From: Amorphophallus konjac
Lineage: Eukaryota; Streptophyta; Magnoliopsida; Alismatales; Araceae
Length of the DNA stretch: 64,000 nt
Reading direction: 5' to 3'
Assembly: GCA_022559845.1 (NCBI GenBank)
Contig: CM040126.1
Span: 43,580,458 to 43,644,457 of the forward strand
A model generated the notes under the pieces. That model worked only from the letters and a program-made list of their open reading frames with translations. It did not search any database and was not told the origin of the DNA. The position numbers and the translations under genes were made by a program. This document shows positions 21,501 to 31,830 of this stretch, piece after piece (positions within the stretch are counted from its first letter, which is position 1; every line of letters begins with the position of its first letter).

Positions 21501-23848
21501 TTGATCACCTTAGGCAAGTTTGTATCATCCTTCGTCGAGAGAGCCTATTTGCCAACTTAGGAAAGTGCCACTTCATGACCACATCCCTCACCTTCCTAGG
21601 ATTTGTGGTGTCAACCAAAGGCGTCTCCATGGACCCCGAGAAGGTCCAAGCTATCATTGATTGGCCGGAACCCCACACCCTACACGAGGTCCGAAGTTTT
21701 CATGGATTGGCCACATTCTATAGGAGGTTCATTCGAGGGTTTAGCACTATCACTGGCCCAATCACCGATTGTCTCAAGAAGGGGACTTTTGTATGGACCA
21801 AATCAGCCTCCAAAGCCTTCCAAGAACTTAAGGAGAAGTTGACCCAAGCCCCGGTCCTATGCCTTCCCGATTTCTCTAAAGTCTTTGAAGTCACATGTGA
21901 TGCATCCGGGATAGGGATAGGAGGGATTCTTAGTCAAGAGGGACACCCGGTAGCCTTCTTTAGTGAGAAGCTTTGTGATGCTAGGACAAGATACTCCACT
22001 TATGACAAGGAGTTCTATGCCGTGGTTCAGTCCCTCCGACATTGGAGGCACTACTTGTTGCCCAAAGAGTTTGTCATCTTTTCCGACCATGAGGCCCTCA
22101 AATACCTCAACTCCCAACAAAAGCTAAATGCCCGACATGCCCGATGGGTTGAGTTCATCCAATCCTACACTTTTGTCATCAAACACAAGGCCGGGAGTGA
22201 GAATCGAGCGGCGGATGCCCTTAGTAGGAAAGTTTCCTTGTTATCCACTATCCAAGTGGAAGTGACCGGATTTGATAGAATCAAGGATGAGTACCCTAGC
22301 TGCCCCGACTTTGGGCACATCTATACCACCTTGACCACCCCTTCTAGTAAGGAACATGAGGGATTTATCTTAGAGGATGGGTTCCTCTTCAAGGGACCCA
22401 AGCTTTGCATCCCACGGACCTCACTCCGTGACTTCTTGATTTGGGAAATACATGCGGGAGGGCTAGCTGGCCATTTTGGAGTCCACAAAACCATTGCCCT
22501 AGTTGAGGGACAGTTTTATTGGCCTAGTCTCAAGAGAGATGTAGGCAAGGTTGTGGGTCAATGCCGAACATGTGCCTCGGCCAAACAAGTGAAACAAAAT
22601 ACCGGCCTATATACCCCACTCCCCATCCCTGACCGGCCATGGCAAGACCTAAGCATGGACTTTGTGCTAGGATTACCCAAGACTCAAAGAAGGCATGACT
22701 CCATCTATGTGGTGGTTGATAGATTTTCAAAAATGGCCCACTTTATCCCATGCTCCAAAACCTCCGATGCCTCCCATGTAGCCCGATTGTTCTTTGATGA
22801 GGTTGTCCGCCTCCATGGACTACCCAAAACCATAGTCTCCGATAGAGATGTCAAGTTCACTAGCTACTTCTGGAAAACTCTTTGGCACATGATGGGTACC
22901 CTCCTTAAATTTTCCACTGCCTACCACCCCCAAACAGATGGCCAAACCGAAGTTGTCAATCGGAGTCTAGGGAACCTCCTTAGGTGCCTTGTTGAGGATC
23001 GACCGGGAAATTGGGATCTCATCCTACCCCAAGCTGAGTTTGCATATAACAACTCCATCAATAAGTCCATAGGGATGAGTCCATTTGAAGCTGTGCATGG
23101 GTACAAACCAAGAAAACCTTCCGATCTCATTCCCCTTCCCCAGCATGCTAGAATGTCCATTTCAGCCGAGTCTTTTGCACAACATATTAGAGAATTGCAT
23201 GAAGAAATTCGCAAGCACATCAGCAAAAAGAATGAGGCTTATAAAAGGCTGGCCGACTCTCATCGGCGTCACCAAGAATTCCAAGTGGGTGACTTTGTGA
23301 TGGTAAGGATGGAGAGGCTCTCCCCGGGAGCCAACTCTAAACTGAGGCCACGTGGGGCTGGTCCCTTCCAGGTCTTGAGGCGCATAGGTGCAAATGCCTA
23401 CGAGTTAGATCTCCCTGAGGAGTATGGAATAAGTCCCACATTCAATGTTGCCGACCTAGTGCCATATAAGGGACCCACGGTGGTACCTAGTGAGGAGATT
23501 GAGCCTACCTCTTCCCTTGAGAGAGCACCCACCCATGATGATAAACCACCAGCCAAGAGAGTCCAGCGTGAACAAATTGAACGAATATTGGATGAACAAG
23601 TCACTACCACTCGGAGCAAGGTATATGAGCGCTATCTCGTCAGGTGGAAGGATCGGCCTCCTTCGGAGGATTCTTGGGTGAGTCGGGAGGATCTCCAGCG
23701 GTTGGATCCGGACCTCCTCGAGCAGTACCACAGTCGGATGGACCCATACTCGACGGAGTCGAGCTCTTCACAGCCCAGGGGATTTGATGGAGGCATCATC
23801 CACAATTCCCTTTGGCTAGGGTCTTCTTCACACTTCGGCACTGTTTGA
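18506..23848 (+). CDS. Gag-Pol polyprotein with C-terminal chromodomain (element D)
   Basis: The product of 1,780 residues would make the particle, process it, reverse transcribe the RNA and integrate the DNA. I chose ATG at 18,506 (MSTRSGASYRF) because the open frame upstream lacks an ATG. Approximate residues: His/Pro-rich 21-residue repeats 69-215; gag core 240-420 (YLEWE, AKTYW); zinc knuckle CFRCQGFGHFAGQC near 493; protease DSGS near 604; RT 850-1,030 with YFDD near 984; RNase H CDASG near 1,131; integrase HHCC near 1,315-1,360 and D, D, E in MDFVLG, SDRDVKF and TDGQTE; GPF module; chromodomain about 1,690-1,740 (YLVRWKDRP). No stop or frameshift was seen. The last 21 codons lie inside the 3' LTR. 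The clade within chromoviruses is not assigned. Confidence 0.95.
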   Translation: MSTRSGASYRFDPSSSNPPMDPNPQPNQDAPREEPQSQMNRVDAALTNILAQLASLNTRIARLEEHEVHPRDNEPRVHPPYVDLHREDPHPRNNELRGHPPHGELPRNEFHPRNNEPRVHPPHVEPHRDDPHLRNNEPRVHPPYVEPHREDPHLRNYEPRVHPPHGDLYRNEFHPRNNDPRVYPPHVEPHREEFHPRNHGPRAYHPHAEIYREDLDFDPYYNHERPRHHPIHERRPRDDPDDPLLRMIKVEAPNFDGSHEPSVYLEWETAMDQYFEWYPMSDQRRVRLAKMHLVKLAKTYWLNQEGLRRIRRGEPIETWAGMKNLLRNKYLPQSYHQMLLDEWQSLTQEGKTVVEYIEKFDSYLLKCGVHEDPEVTLSRFRNGLQSHIKRELFMRDVDNLEIAYQIARDVERFSRIPRFATPRPVDPKNMGPRPIPATPMKAHNPSGNTPLRSYNPPPTITPNKPTPSHPLPRREDIPKGPNVGTTSGSGHQKCFRCQGFGHFAGQCPSKGSSNLFIEEEAPPQKELEDVVEDHEASLDWEEEYETQYQTQYLESGLDHTTPSTNSHLGVIRCTLTKPQEEDWRRTSIFHTFVKIGNHVRKVILDSGSCVNAVSPDTVKLLGLAITPHPSPYRVSWINNNSIPVNTQCLVPLTFSSYHGQIWCDIIPMEVGSILLGRPWLYDVDATILGRSNKCTFEHEGKTIRLNPSPPRPMTKRDTPPQGQHPTPTQVSGNSTPPTPSPTQTPKQSGTSGLAKGLHLITRKELEEEIVRGIPFCAVVICLGEPTSTNPHPIEIQQLLEEFHDVFPTELPDQLPPMRDVQHAIDLVPGATLPNLPHYRLNPTEHAELRRQIEELIRKGFIRISKSPCAVPALLTPKKDGSWRMCVDSRAINKITVKYRFPIPRLDDMLDMLTGATIFSKIDLKSGYHQVRVRPGDEWKTAFKTKDGLFEWLVMPFGLSNAPSTFMRLMTEVLRPFIGIFLVVYFDDILIYSQTQEAHLDHLRQVCIILRRESLFANLGKCHFMTTSLTFLGFVVSTKGVSMDPEKVQAIIDWPEPHTLHEVRSFHGLATFYRRFIRGFSTITGPITDCLKKGTFVWTKSASKAFQELKEKLTQAPVLCLPDFSKVFEVTCDASGIGIGGILSQEGHPVAFFSEKLCDARTRYSTYDKEFYAVVQSLRHWRHYLLPKEFVIFSDHEALKYLNSQQKLNARHARWVEFIQSYTFVIKHKAGSENRAADALSRKVSLLSTIQVEVTGFDRIKDEYPSCPDFGHIYTTLTTPSSKEHEGFILEDGFLFKGPKLCIPRTSLRDFLIWEIHAGGLAGHFGVHKTIALVEGQFYWPSLKRDVGKVVGQCRTCASAKQVKQNTGLYTPLPIPDRPWQDLSMDFVLGLPKTQRRHDSIYVVVDRFSKMAHFIPCSKTSDASHVARLFFDEVVRLHGLPKTIVSDRDVKFTSYFWKTLWHMMGTLLKFSTAYHPQTDGQTEVVNRSLGNLLRCLVEDRPGNWDLILPQAEFAYNNSINKSIGMSPFEAVHGYKPRKPSDLIPLPQHARMSISAESFAQHIRELHEEIRKHISKKNEAYKRLADSHRRHQEFQVGDFVMVRMERLSPGANSKLRPRGAGPFQVLRRIGANAYELDLPEEYGISPTFNVADLVPYKGPTVVPSEEIEPTSSLERAPTHDDKPPAKRVQREQIERILDEQVTTTRSKVYERYLVRWKDRPPSEDSWVSREDLQRLDPDLLEQYHSRMDPYSTESSSSQPRGFDGGIIHNSLWLGSSSHFGTV
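18710..19150 (+). repeat. Seven 63-bp tandem repeats in gag of element D
   Basis: Seven units of 21 codons, consensus HPRNNEPRVHPPHVEPHRED. Units 2 and 5 share the variant ending PRNEF/YRNEF, which points to duplication of blocks larger than one unit. All are in frame. Confidence 0.95.
23771..23784 (+). other. Polypurine tract of element D
   Basis: CAGCCCAGGGGATT stands directly before the 3' LTR. It lies inside the gag-pol frame. Confidence 0.6.
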
Positions 23849-26185
23849 GTTCGGGCCTCTCTCTATAAAGGCCCACTTATCCTTTTTATGCTATGTACTT
23901 GAGTCATTTGATGTAATTTGCATTTTATTTGAGTCATGTCCCTAGGTCTTGCGTTTATTTTCCTATGTTTGAGTGTCATTAGAATGTGTAATGTGCTAAT
24001 TGGGCCCATTTCTTCGGGCTTGGCCCAATGAGCTCCCCTACCCCTTCGGTTATTTGTCAATGAGTCTTTTGTCAGGGTCTTATTGTAAAATGTGGGTTTC
24101 CTATATATAGGGCCCCATTTCCTTCATTTGGAGGTAATGAATCAATCAATGAAAAAAATGCCATTTGAGAGTCCAAAGCTTAGTTTAGTGGAGTGATTCC
24201 AACATTTTTTGGGTGAGAAACCCTAGGGGAGAGATTCCCCACCCTTCCCTCTCTTAATCCCTCTTTTTCACTCCACTTTCTCTCTCCTCAACACCCAATT
24301 TCAAATTTTCTTCTCTCTCCTCCCTTCCCAACCACCTCAACCCCCACCTACCATCATTAAAGCCCTCCACTTCCCCATGGCCTCCATTACTCCACCCCCC
24401 TAGTCCCAAGGAGATCCCTCACCATTCCAACACAATCTTCTCTATTCCAACACAATCTTCCCCATTCCAACACACTCATCCCTCTTCCCCACACAATCCC
24501 CCACATTCCAAAGCCATTTTGAATTTGAAATCCCTTCCCTCCATATCCTTTGGCCGCCCCCCTCTCCTCCTCTCTAGCCTAGTTCGCCCCCCTCTCCTTC
24601 CATTCTCCACCACCACTTGCCCTCACACCCTCCATCCACCAGCTGAAACCTTCGCCCCTCCTCTTCTTCATCCACCTCCCCCCTGCCATTAGCAACCCTC
24701 CACCTCTTCCATACCTCCCCTCCACCTTTCTTCATCCCCCTTCACCATACACCACTCTCTCCTTCTTCTTGTTAGATCCCTTGGGGGCTTTGTCAAAGTT
24801 GCAGGTTGCTGTTCAAGAGATGCAGTTGTACCCGAAGCTTGCAGAAGGTACCACGGTTTGCTACCTGCGATTCTGAAGGCATAAGAGGCATCCACGGAAG
24901 CGTCTGCCAGTCCTCTTCGTCTCGAAAGTGGTTTCGTCCTCATCGGAGCTCGGTGCTGTCCGGGACCTCCATTCTCCCACAGCTGCGCGGTTCTGCCTCG
25001 GCTGAGGACCTGAGCCGGCTTAGAAGCTCTGCCACGACCAGCCCCGAAGGAATCAGTCCTCCAGTCCTTCTTCAAAGTTCTTCATCGGCCTGTCTACTTT
25101 CAGAATCAAGAAGCGGAAGCCCATTCTGCATCCGGGAACAGAAGTTACCAATTTTCTTCCACGGTCGCGCGGCTCTGCCTCCTCCAGTCTACATCGACAC
25201 CTCCTTACTCTTCTGGCTCCACAGATCGTCTCCGTTCTCTTCTGGCATTCCCGTTTCTTTTGCTGCAAAGAGGACTCATCCACGGTTCTAACGGCGCTGA
25301 CGGCATAAAATTTGGAGTTCGGGAGCGGCCAGGACAGCCTCTGCATCCTACTGTTGGTGACCTACCCCTACTAGTCCGAGAAACAGAGGCCCTGTTCAAG
25401 CTCCTGCCCCGACCTACAGCGACTCCAGAAGAAATTACAAAAATTCTGAGGCATTCCCCTTCCTGTTACGAAGATTTCTCCGCTGGTCTCGCCATCAGCA
25501 AACTTCCTGAGCAATATCTACAACAGCAACACCGACCCTCTGTCCTGGTTCGCAGACAGCAGGCAGATTCGGCGTCCACCCTTGTTCCTCGTTCTTTGCT
25601 TTGGTTTCCCCACCCCGCTTGGCCGGCTGAAGGCCCCTCCCTGCGTGGAGGTAGTATTGATGTAATATCAATAACCCCCACCCCAAGTTCCCCCTCCTGC
25701 GAGAGGTGTAGTGGTGTACTTTGTTTGGGCAGGTCAAGCGACACCGCCGCGGCGTGTGGGGATCCACTCGCCTCCCCGCTCGCCCTCGTCTCCGACCGGG
25801 ACCGGTTTCTTCAAACCGGTCGAGTAAGTGTTCAAACCTTCACTCCAATTAGTGCTTGTCTTTCAATATTAGTTCTTAATTCCGCTGGTTATGCGAGTGA
25901 GAGCCCGATCCTCAAGCCCCATAAACTTGAGTGATCATCGTGGGAATATTGTAACCGTTGCCGTTGGCACTTTGTCGGCCCCCTTGATTTGGGTACCCAT
26001 ACCCATTGGGAATCATTCTTGGCCTTGCTGGCCCTCTACCAGCAAGGGCCCAACCCCGCATCCTCCCCTTGGCATTGCCAAGTCACCCCGGGCTTGGGTG
26101 AGTGACGATAGAGCGGTGGCCCAACTTGGTCCGTTTTGAATGCGATTGTGCTTGCTTGCATTAGGTCCAAGGTTATGTCACATCA
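23785..26185 (+). repeat. 3' LTR of element D
   Basis: 2,401 bp, same length and ends as the 5' copy. Most differences from the 5' LTR fall in about 24,800-25,460. The first 64 bp are also the end of the gag-pol frame. Confidence 0.95.
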
Positions 26186-26190
26186 CTCCT
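26186..26190. repeat. Target duplication of element D, right copy (CTCCT)
   Basis: It matches 16,005-16,009. Confidence 0.9.
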
Positions 26191-27633
26191 TGGGTCGTGT
26201 TTTTAAATAACGCCTCTCCCTCAGGCGTCTCTTCATCATTTTTAAATACAGAAAGTTTTTATTGCTAAAATTAAATCCGTGAATTAACGCCTTTGTCCCA
26301 GTCGTGATTTCAATTAACGCCTTGACCAAGGTCGTCAATTCTTGTTCAATTCCGAACTCCTGCAGCACCCCTTCCTTTCCTCACTTACACTCCTTTTTCA
26401 CTTGCGAGAGAGTTCCTATGGCTTCCTAATATTGAAAGGACACTTGGAGGAAGGATCCCCCTTTCCATCCTACCAAAATTAAGTTTTCTAATTTTTATGG
26501 AATTAATTCCGAATTTCCCTTCCTTTCCTCATTTAACCTCCTTTTTCACTTGGGAAAGGGTTCCTATGACTTTCCAAGGTTGAAGGGACACTTGCGTAAG
26601 GTTTATCTCTTCCAAATCCAACTAAAACATGTTTTCTTATTTTCTCTTGGAATTAATTCCGAATTTCCCTTCCTTTCCTCATTTAACCTCCTTTTTCACT
26701 TGGGAAAGGGTTCCTATGACTTTCCAATGTTGAAGGGACACTTGCCTAATGTTTATCTCTTCCAAATCCCACTAAAACATGTTTTCCTAATTTTCCTTGG
26801 AATTAATTCCGAATTTCAACCCTATAAATAGAATCTCTCTCTCCCTTGTGAATAATCATAAAAATCAATTCAAGAGGAGGTGCTGCCGGACCAAAGGCTC
26901 AAGGAAGACTCCCATACACCTAAAAGCTTCATCCATAGAGTTCTTATTCCTCTATTAAAGATTTGAAGCCTCTACATCCATGGAGTTCTACATCATCTTC
27001 TTCCTCCATTGAAGATCTTCATCCTAGCTTGAAGCCAAATTGGAGAAAACCACTAAGCTTTCCCCTCCTATCTCTTATTTTTGCTTTAGTTAATTCCATG
27101 CATCATATCATTTTTTCTTTTATTTCTTTATTGAGATCTTCCCCTATTGTGCACTCTAGCACATCTCCCTTAGTGCAACACTTGCACATCTCCCTCTATT
27201 CTTCATCATACATCATCTTTTACCTACCCTTTTGCATAGGGGTTTAAAGGCCAAACACCAATAAGGTGTGTTCATATCCATGCTTTCTATGTCCATATTT
27301 ACATTTAGATTTGATGCTACACATCTTGATTTTTAATCCATGTTTATTTATTGGTGTTTGTTAATTTTGCAAGGGTAATCAATCAAGGAAAACTCTCTTC
27401 ATCGGCCGGTCGATAGAAAGAGAAGGTGCACTCACAATCTCCCCCGCATTTAAGATATTTATATCGCGATCCATCCATTTATTATTTGTTATATCCTTTG
27501 AGTCCCTCGCGTCTCTGACGATCACATTCCCCTTAGCATCCTCTCATGCTCCCCTTTTCTCCCTCTTTTCCCATTCTTCAATTCATTTTCTTTTTCCTTT
27601 TAATTGTTCTAAGTGGATTTCTTAGAATCTACA
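26191..27633 (+). repeat. 3' LTR of element A, right piece
   Basis: It continues the 5' LTR sequence from 6,870 to the end TTAGAATCTACA, with about 35 differences by eye. It carries the last modules of the palindromic array and the CCTATAAATAG box near 26,820. Confidence 0.9.
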
Positions 27634-29201
27634 GGTAATACTGTATCTGCCTGCAGAGTTCTAGGAGCCAATTCAGGAATCAGACTGCAGACCCAGGCAT
27701 TGAAGAAATGAAAAGGGCCCACGGTCCTCAAAGAGCGGGGAGTCCGATGCTTGTACAGATCCCCCAAAGATTTGTAGATTAAACACAAGGCCACTGAGCA
27801 AAGTGACAGCCTCATTCCCCAGGCCATCTGGCATGCCGGGTATATGGCTTCGGGCCGAATGATTGTCTCGTCCCCTTGAGGGAGAGCGAAAGTGCACAAC
27901 CAGAATGTGAAGTAAGCCGCACAATGTGTGATAGGGTCCACCCCTGCTGGATTTGGACCACCTTTGCCTACACGGCGCAATGAAGACGGCAACACTGACT
28001 TATAGCGAGGAGCCCTTATCTGCTTGCTGGCAATTGGACCCATGGAAGGGAAGTCTGCATATTTTAGGGGACCGTCGAAGAAATACTGAATACATTATCC
28101 TATCCGGACCCTCAGTTTGCTGCCTTTCTCTCAAGGATGGTAACCCTTGGAGGATCCTCTACTATACGCCAGACAGATGGAGCGATAGGCCTTCATTAAA
28201 TATCGGTAGGAATAGCCAAGTGAATACTTGCCTTCGCCATCGGAGCTATCCTTCTCGGAATCTGCCAAGCAGACCTCTTCATACGGCTCGCCGTCAATAG
28301 GCAGACCAGAAAGCTGTGACAAACTCCAGAGGTCGAGAGATGTTTCGCCCTCTGCTGTATAAAATATGTTGAACAAAGGGCAGAATACTTCGAACATTCC
28401 ACAGCATAACCCTCGGGATATGGGATAGCGGAATCTAGAAGCAAAGACACTGTGATATACCCCGGCTCTGATCAGCAGAGGGGCGTATTCATTTAAAACA
28501 AACTCGGTGAACTCCACCGCTCCCACCAGGAATAGGTGGGCGTCAGTGATCTTGGTATCTCCAAACCAGCCAGCAGCTAGATGATACTTGAACTGGACGG
28601 CCGAACAATTCAGCACAAAAGGTTCTTCACGGTATCCCCACTTTATCGGTGCCAGGAATAAACCATAGCCAGACTTTTCCCTATGAACTCGGCCACTAGC
28701 ATTATCCCACCGGGCAGGTGTGAATTCCGGGGCCCGGGTCAACATTTTCTTCTCCGGCTCCAGCTCCGATATGCCGAGGACTGCATCCCAGTCACGCTTC
28801 TCCCCGGGAAGATAGATAGCTTTGCCACGATACACTGATTCCTTCAGACTATCCCTCTCAGCTAGTATAGCAGCTTCAACTGCACGAGCTATCCGATAGT
28901 CTCGCATGCCACCCACTGTAAAGGTTCGGATGAACGGCATCAAGTGGCGGTCTTTCGGGAAATCCGGCCGGTAGTTGTCACCCCGTCTGAAGCATGTATC
29001 AGTTGCAGTGGAATATACCCTGGACGTTGATACTGTATCCGTCTCAGAATCAGAAGATTCGTCAACGGCAGCAATTTTGTCATATCCGAAGTATAAATTG
29101 TGCACATTCAGCCAGTTTACTATAGCCCGCGATATGTCTGGCTGGGCTGACGAGCTTATTCCGACGGCTCCAGAAGATGCAGCAGCGGAACCAGAAGCCA
29201 T
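27634..29201 (-). pseudogene. PMD-type antisense gene, 5' part (exon 1 and start of exon 2)
   Basis: The gene starts at ATG 29,201 (MASGSAAASSG) in a good plant context. Exon 1 (to about 28,145) and exon 2 (from about 28,085) encode the plant mobile domain: AEGETSLDLWSLSQLSGLP followed by a GEPYEEV-like motif, and AAYFTFWLCTFALP, match the pattern of PMD proteins of transposons (LWDL-x-GLPI-x-G-x-FYDEV, SFWLCYFLFP). PMD proteins are known in plant retrotransposons and Mutator-like elements and in the MAIN/MAIL host genes; the biochemical role in transposons is not settled. The exon 1/2 junction is unresolved: an acceptor TATTCAG at 28,086 is clear, but no donor gives a matching phase, so a small indel or frameshift is possible. 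The frame is broken at 27,634 by element A and resumes at 6,537. Confidence 0.75.
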
Positions 29202-29929
29202 TGCAGTGACTGCAGTCAAAGAAGAGATGTGAATGAAAATCCCAAAACAAGAGGCAGTCTTGTAAAGATTGTAATATGAAACCCTATGAAAATTTCGGCA
29301 GCACCTCCCCTTGTTCAGGGTCTGCCCAAAGAAGATAGAGAGTCACCCACCAAGAGGGAGTGATCCCGGGAACAAAAGGGATTTAATCCCAAAACAATGC
29401 CCTACCGAGCGAAGTATACGTCGGGAAGGAAAACGGAACGGCCGAGAGGGGGAGAGGCTCGCGCCGATGAGAAGAAATTGAAGAGAGAGAAGAGATGGTG
29501 AAGAATGAGAAGAGAAGAGGGACTCGGCGCCCTAAATAGGAGCCCGAGCGAACAGGTTCTCGGCGCGATGAAACGCGCGCCGAGAACCCCCCTAATTCAA
29601 AAAGCCCGCCGAAAATGGGCAGCCCGAGAGCCCCTTTCGGCCAAAAGGCGCGCCGAGAGCCCCCGTGACCGGGCACGCCGAGAAGTCAGGCGCCGAGAAG
29701 CCCCTGCGCCGGGAACCGGTTGTCCTCGCGCCGGGAGCATCCAAGCCAAAGAAACTGGAAGAAATTCAAAGAAATTGAAATAAATTACAAAATTTGCTAA
29801 TGAAAAAGAAGATTCCAAGCCAGAAATGAAAGATGCCTGATAATGTCAACCTGAGAAAGGGGTTCAGATGCTGAAGGATATGTACACCTGCAAGTACCGT
29901 GTCGTTTATTCTGCACTCCCGCTACCTGC
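29202..29929 (-). promoter_or_regulatory. Probable promoter and leader region of the antisense PMD gene
   Basis: Read on the minus strand, CCTATTTAGGG near 29,535 resembles a weak TATA box and is followed by a long pyrimidine-rich leader (TCTTCTCTTCTCATTC) typical of plant 5' ends. Around it are several GCGCCGAGAA motifs, including a 13-bp hairpin with arms GGTTCTCGGCGCG and CGCGCCGAGAACC at about 29,552-29,587. Promoter activity is inferred. Confidence 0.45.
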
Positions 29930-29943
29930 AAGTGGGGGGCATT
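29930..29943 (+). other. Polypurine tract of element C
   Basis: AAGTGGGGGGCATT directly precedes TGTTGACACC on the + strand. This arrangement marks the left edge of a 3' LTR and sets the orientation of element C as opposite to the PMD gene. Confidence 0.7.
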
Positions 29944-30530
29944 TGTTGACACCTGAAATGTAACTGAGAACAAAGATGAGACCAAAGATAAGATTGAACC
30001 AGACATGAAGCTCTCAGGAATTCCTGCAAAGCCAGAATTACAGAAGAGTCGTCACTAAAGTTATCACCTAGCTGAGGCCTTTCCCGGTCAAGCTGATGTC
30101 CGGTATTGTCGTCGCTCAGATGGCAGTACTGATGAAGAATTGCAGTCTATTGACTGATGAAAACCTCCGGAAATATTCTGATAAGACTATGTCAACTCAC
30201 CAATTAATGGGCCTTCACCTATTCTGACAGGTTCAAAGGACCGACAAATGAAAGGGCAGATTAGGTAGCTTTGACAGCTCAAGCCTACTGATGAGGAAGT
30301 GTAAAATACTAAAAGCCCTAAATGGGCTCACTAGTGTGACGCCGGGAGCTCCTCACCAGGGCCCAAAGCCCATGTGGGGCGGCACCGGGAAGCTACATCA
30401 TTTGGCGCCGGGAAGCCTCCTGCTTTCAACTGAAGCGCACCGGGAAGCCTCCTGCTTTCAACTGAAGCGCGCCGGGAACCTGTGGTCTGCGCGCCGAGGG
30501 GACCCTGCCGAGAAGGGGGAGCACTATGCC

Positions 30531-30537
30531 TATAAAA
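30531..30537 (+). promoter_or_regulatory. TATA box in LTR of element C
   Basis: TATAAAA within CCTATAAAACCCCC, followed by a leader rich in purines. Confidence 0.65.
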
Positions 30538-31489
30538 CCCCCTTTTCTCTCGAGCACAAAAAAGAAGGGAGATAGATAGACACACACAAAAAAAAAGAGA
30601 CTGAGAGAACAAGAGAGAAGAAACCTGCAACCGCATCCAGAAAGAAAAGAGAGAAGAGAGAAAGCAGAGAGGAGAGCTCGGGGCTGATCGAAGGTGGGCA
30701 ACGGGGAGGGAGAGGAGTCAATGCTCCGCCCTCCCCCTCCCTTTTTCATAGTTCATTTCATTTCGATTGTTCTTCTTTCTGCCTTCTCTGATGTGTTCTA
30801 TAATACTGTAAGCGGTTTCACGCTGATGGAAAGATGCAACCCCCCTGTTCATTTTCTCTTTATGTATCTTGTTCGATGTAGGGAGTATCCAACATTGAGT
30901 GAATAAATACGACAGGCCGCAGTTGCCGCCTGCTGTTGTTTTCTCCGAAGCTCTACTGCCATCCCCCTATGTCTTCTTTTAGATTCCGTAGCATGTCATC
31001 CCCTCCCCAGTCTGATCATTGGTCTGCTACTTCGCTTGGTTTTCAAATACTTTCTGTGCTTATTCCAGAGCCAGGGACAGACCATCCCTTGGCCTCCGGG
31101 ATAAGCCAAAGCTATACAATGACCGAGGTTTATGATACTCCAGAGTTCTAGATGCTTATACTCTGTCTATTAGCATTGTCGAAATCACCTCTGGGTCCAG
31201 AGACAGCCATCTCTTGGCTCCTAGGGTGATGAACGACCACATCAAATCTGTCCCCGGGCTCTGCATAATATTGGTGACAGGGTTTCTCTAGACCTTGGTC
31301 TTCCCAAATTCCTCCTCGATCCTGATGTTTCTATAAAGCCCAAACCTAATCCAGTTCAGATTTGATGCCCTGATCCATTTTAATCCCACAGGACCCATTT
31401 ACCTTGGCCTGAATCATTAAGAGACCCAGAAGCAGGGTGCCGTAAAACCCCAGAACCCATCTCGGCTCCATGCCCAGTAGAATAGGTGA

Positions 31490-31830
31490 ATAGTTCTCGG
31501 CGCAAGCCTCCTTGCGTCGAGAACCCCCTCGTCCCCAGCGCGCCGAGAGCCCTTTCATATTGGCCGCGCCGGAAACCCTCCGGCCATTTTCTCTTCGCGC
31601 CGAGAAGCTCGCGCCGGGAACCCCCCTGGCCTCCTTGCCTGCGCGCCGGAAGCCCCTGGCCTTCTCCCCTGCGCGCCAAGAACCTATCCCCATGGCCTCT
31701 TTGCCTGCGCGCCGAAAGCCCCTGGCCTTCTCCCCTGCGCGCCGAGAACCTATCCACTGGCCTCTTTGCCTTCGCGCCGGGAACCTCTATGCCCGTTTAA
31801 GCTGTGCCGAGAAGCTGCCTTGCCATCCAC
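31490..31830. repeat. GCGCCGAGAA-type motif cluster in LTR of element C
   Basis: About ten copies of GCGCCGAGAA or GCGCCGGGAA alternate with CCCCTGGCCTTCTCCCCTGC-type spacers, some as near-perfect tandem units of about 50 bp (31,640-31,780). A hairpin GTTCTCGGCGCAAG / CTTGCGTCGAGAAC stands at 31,494-31,526. Confidence 0.75.

Larger units (their letters stand above)
16010..26185 (+). mobile_element. Element D: complete Ty3/gypsy chromovirus
   Basis: Two LTRs of 2,401 bp with TGATG/CATCA ends, perfect 5-bp target duplication, initiator-Met primer site, one uninterrupted gag-pol frame ending in a chromodomain, and a purine tract. It is the youngest insertion in the left half. The LTRs differ at about 50 positions (about 2%, by eye). 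All parts needed for autonomous transposition seem present, but activity is not shown by sequence. Confidence 0.95.
6538..27633 (+). mobile_element. Element A: pol-less LTR retrotransposon (contains element D)
   Basis: The element is bounded by LTRs with TGTAGA/TCTACA ends and flanked by GATAA (6,533-6,537) and GGTAA (27,634-27,638), a 5-bp target duplication with one change. Without D (10,176 bp) it is about 10.9 kb. Order: 5' LTR, primer site TGGCGATCAC, hairpin array, proline-rich gag-like frame, about 2.7 kb non-coding sequence, purine tract, 3' LTR. No protease, RT, RNase H or integrase was found, so it must depend on another element. Removing it leaves the PMD reading frame open across the site, confirming that it inserted into an existing exon. 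Confidence 0.9.
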
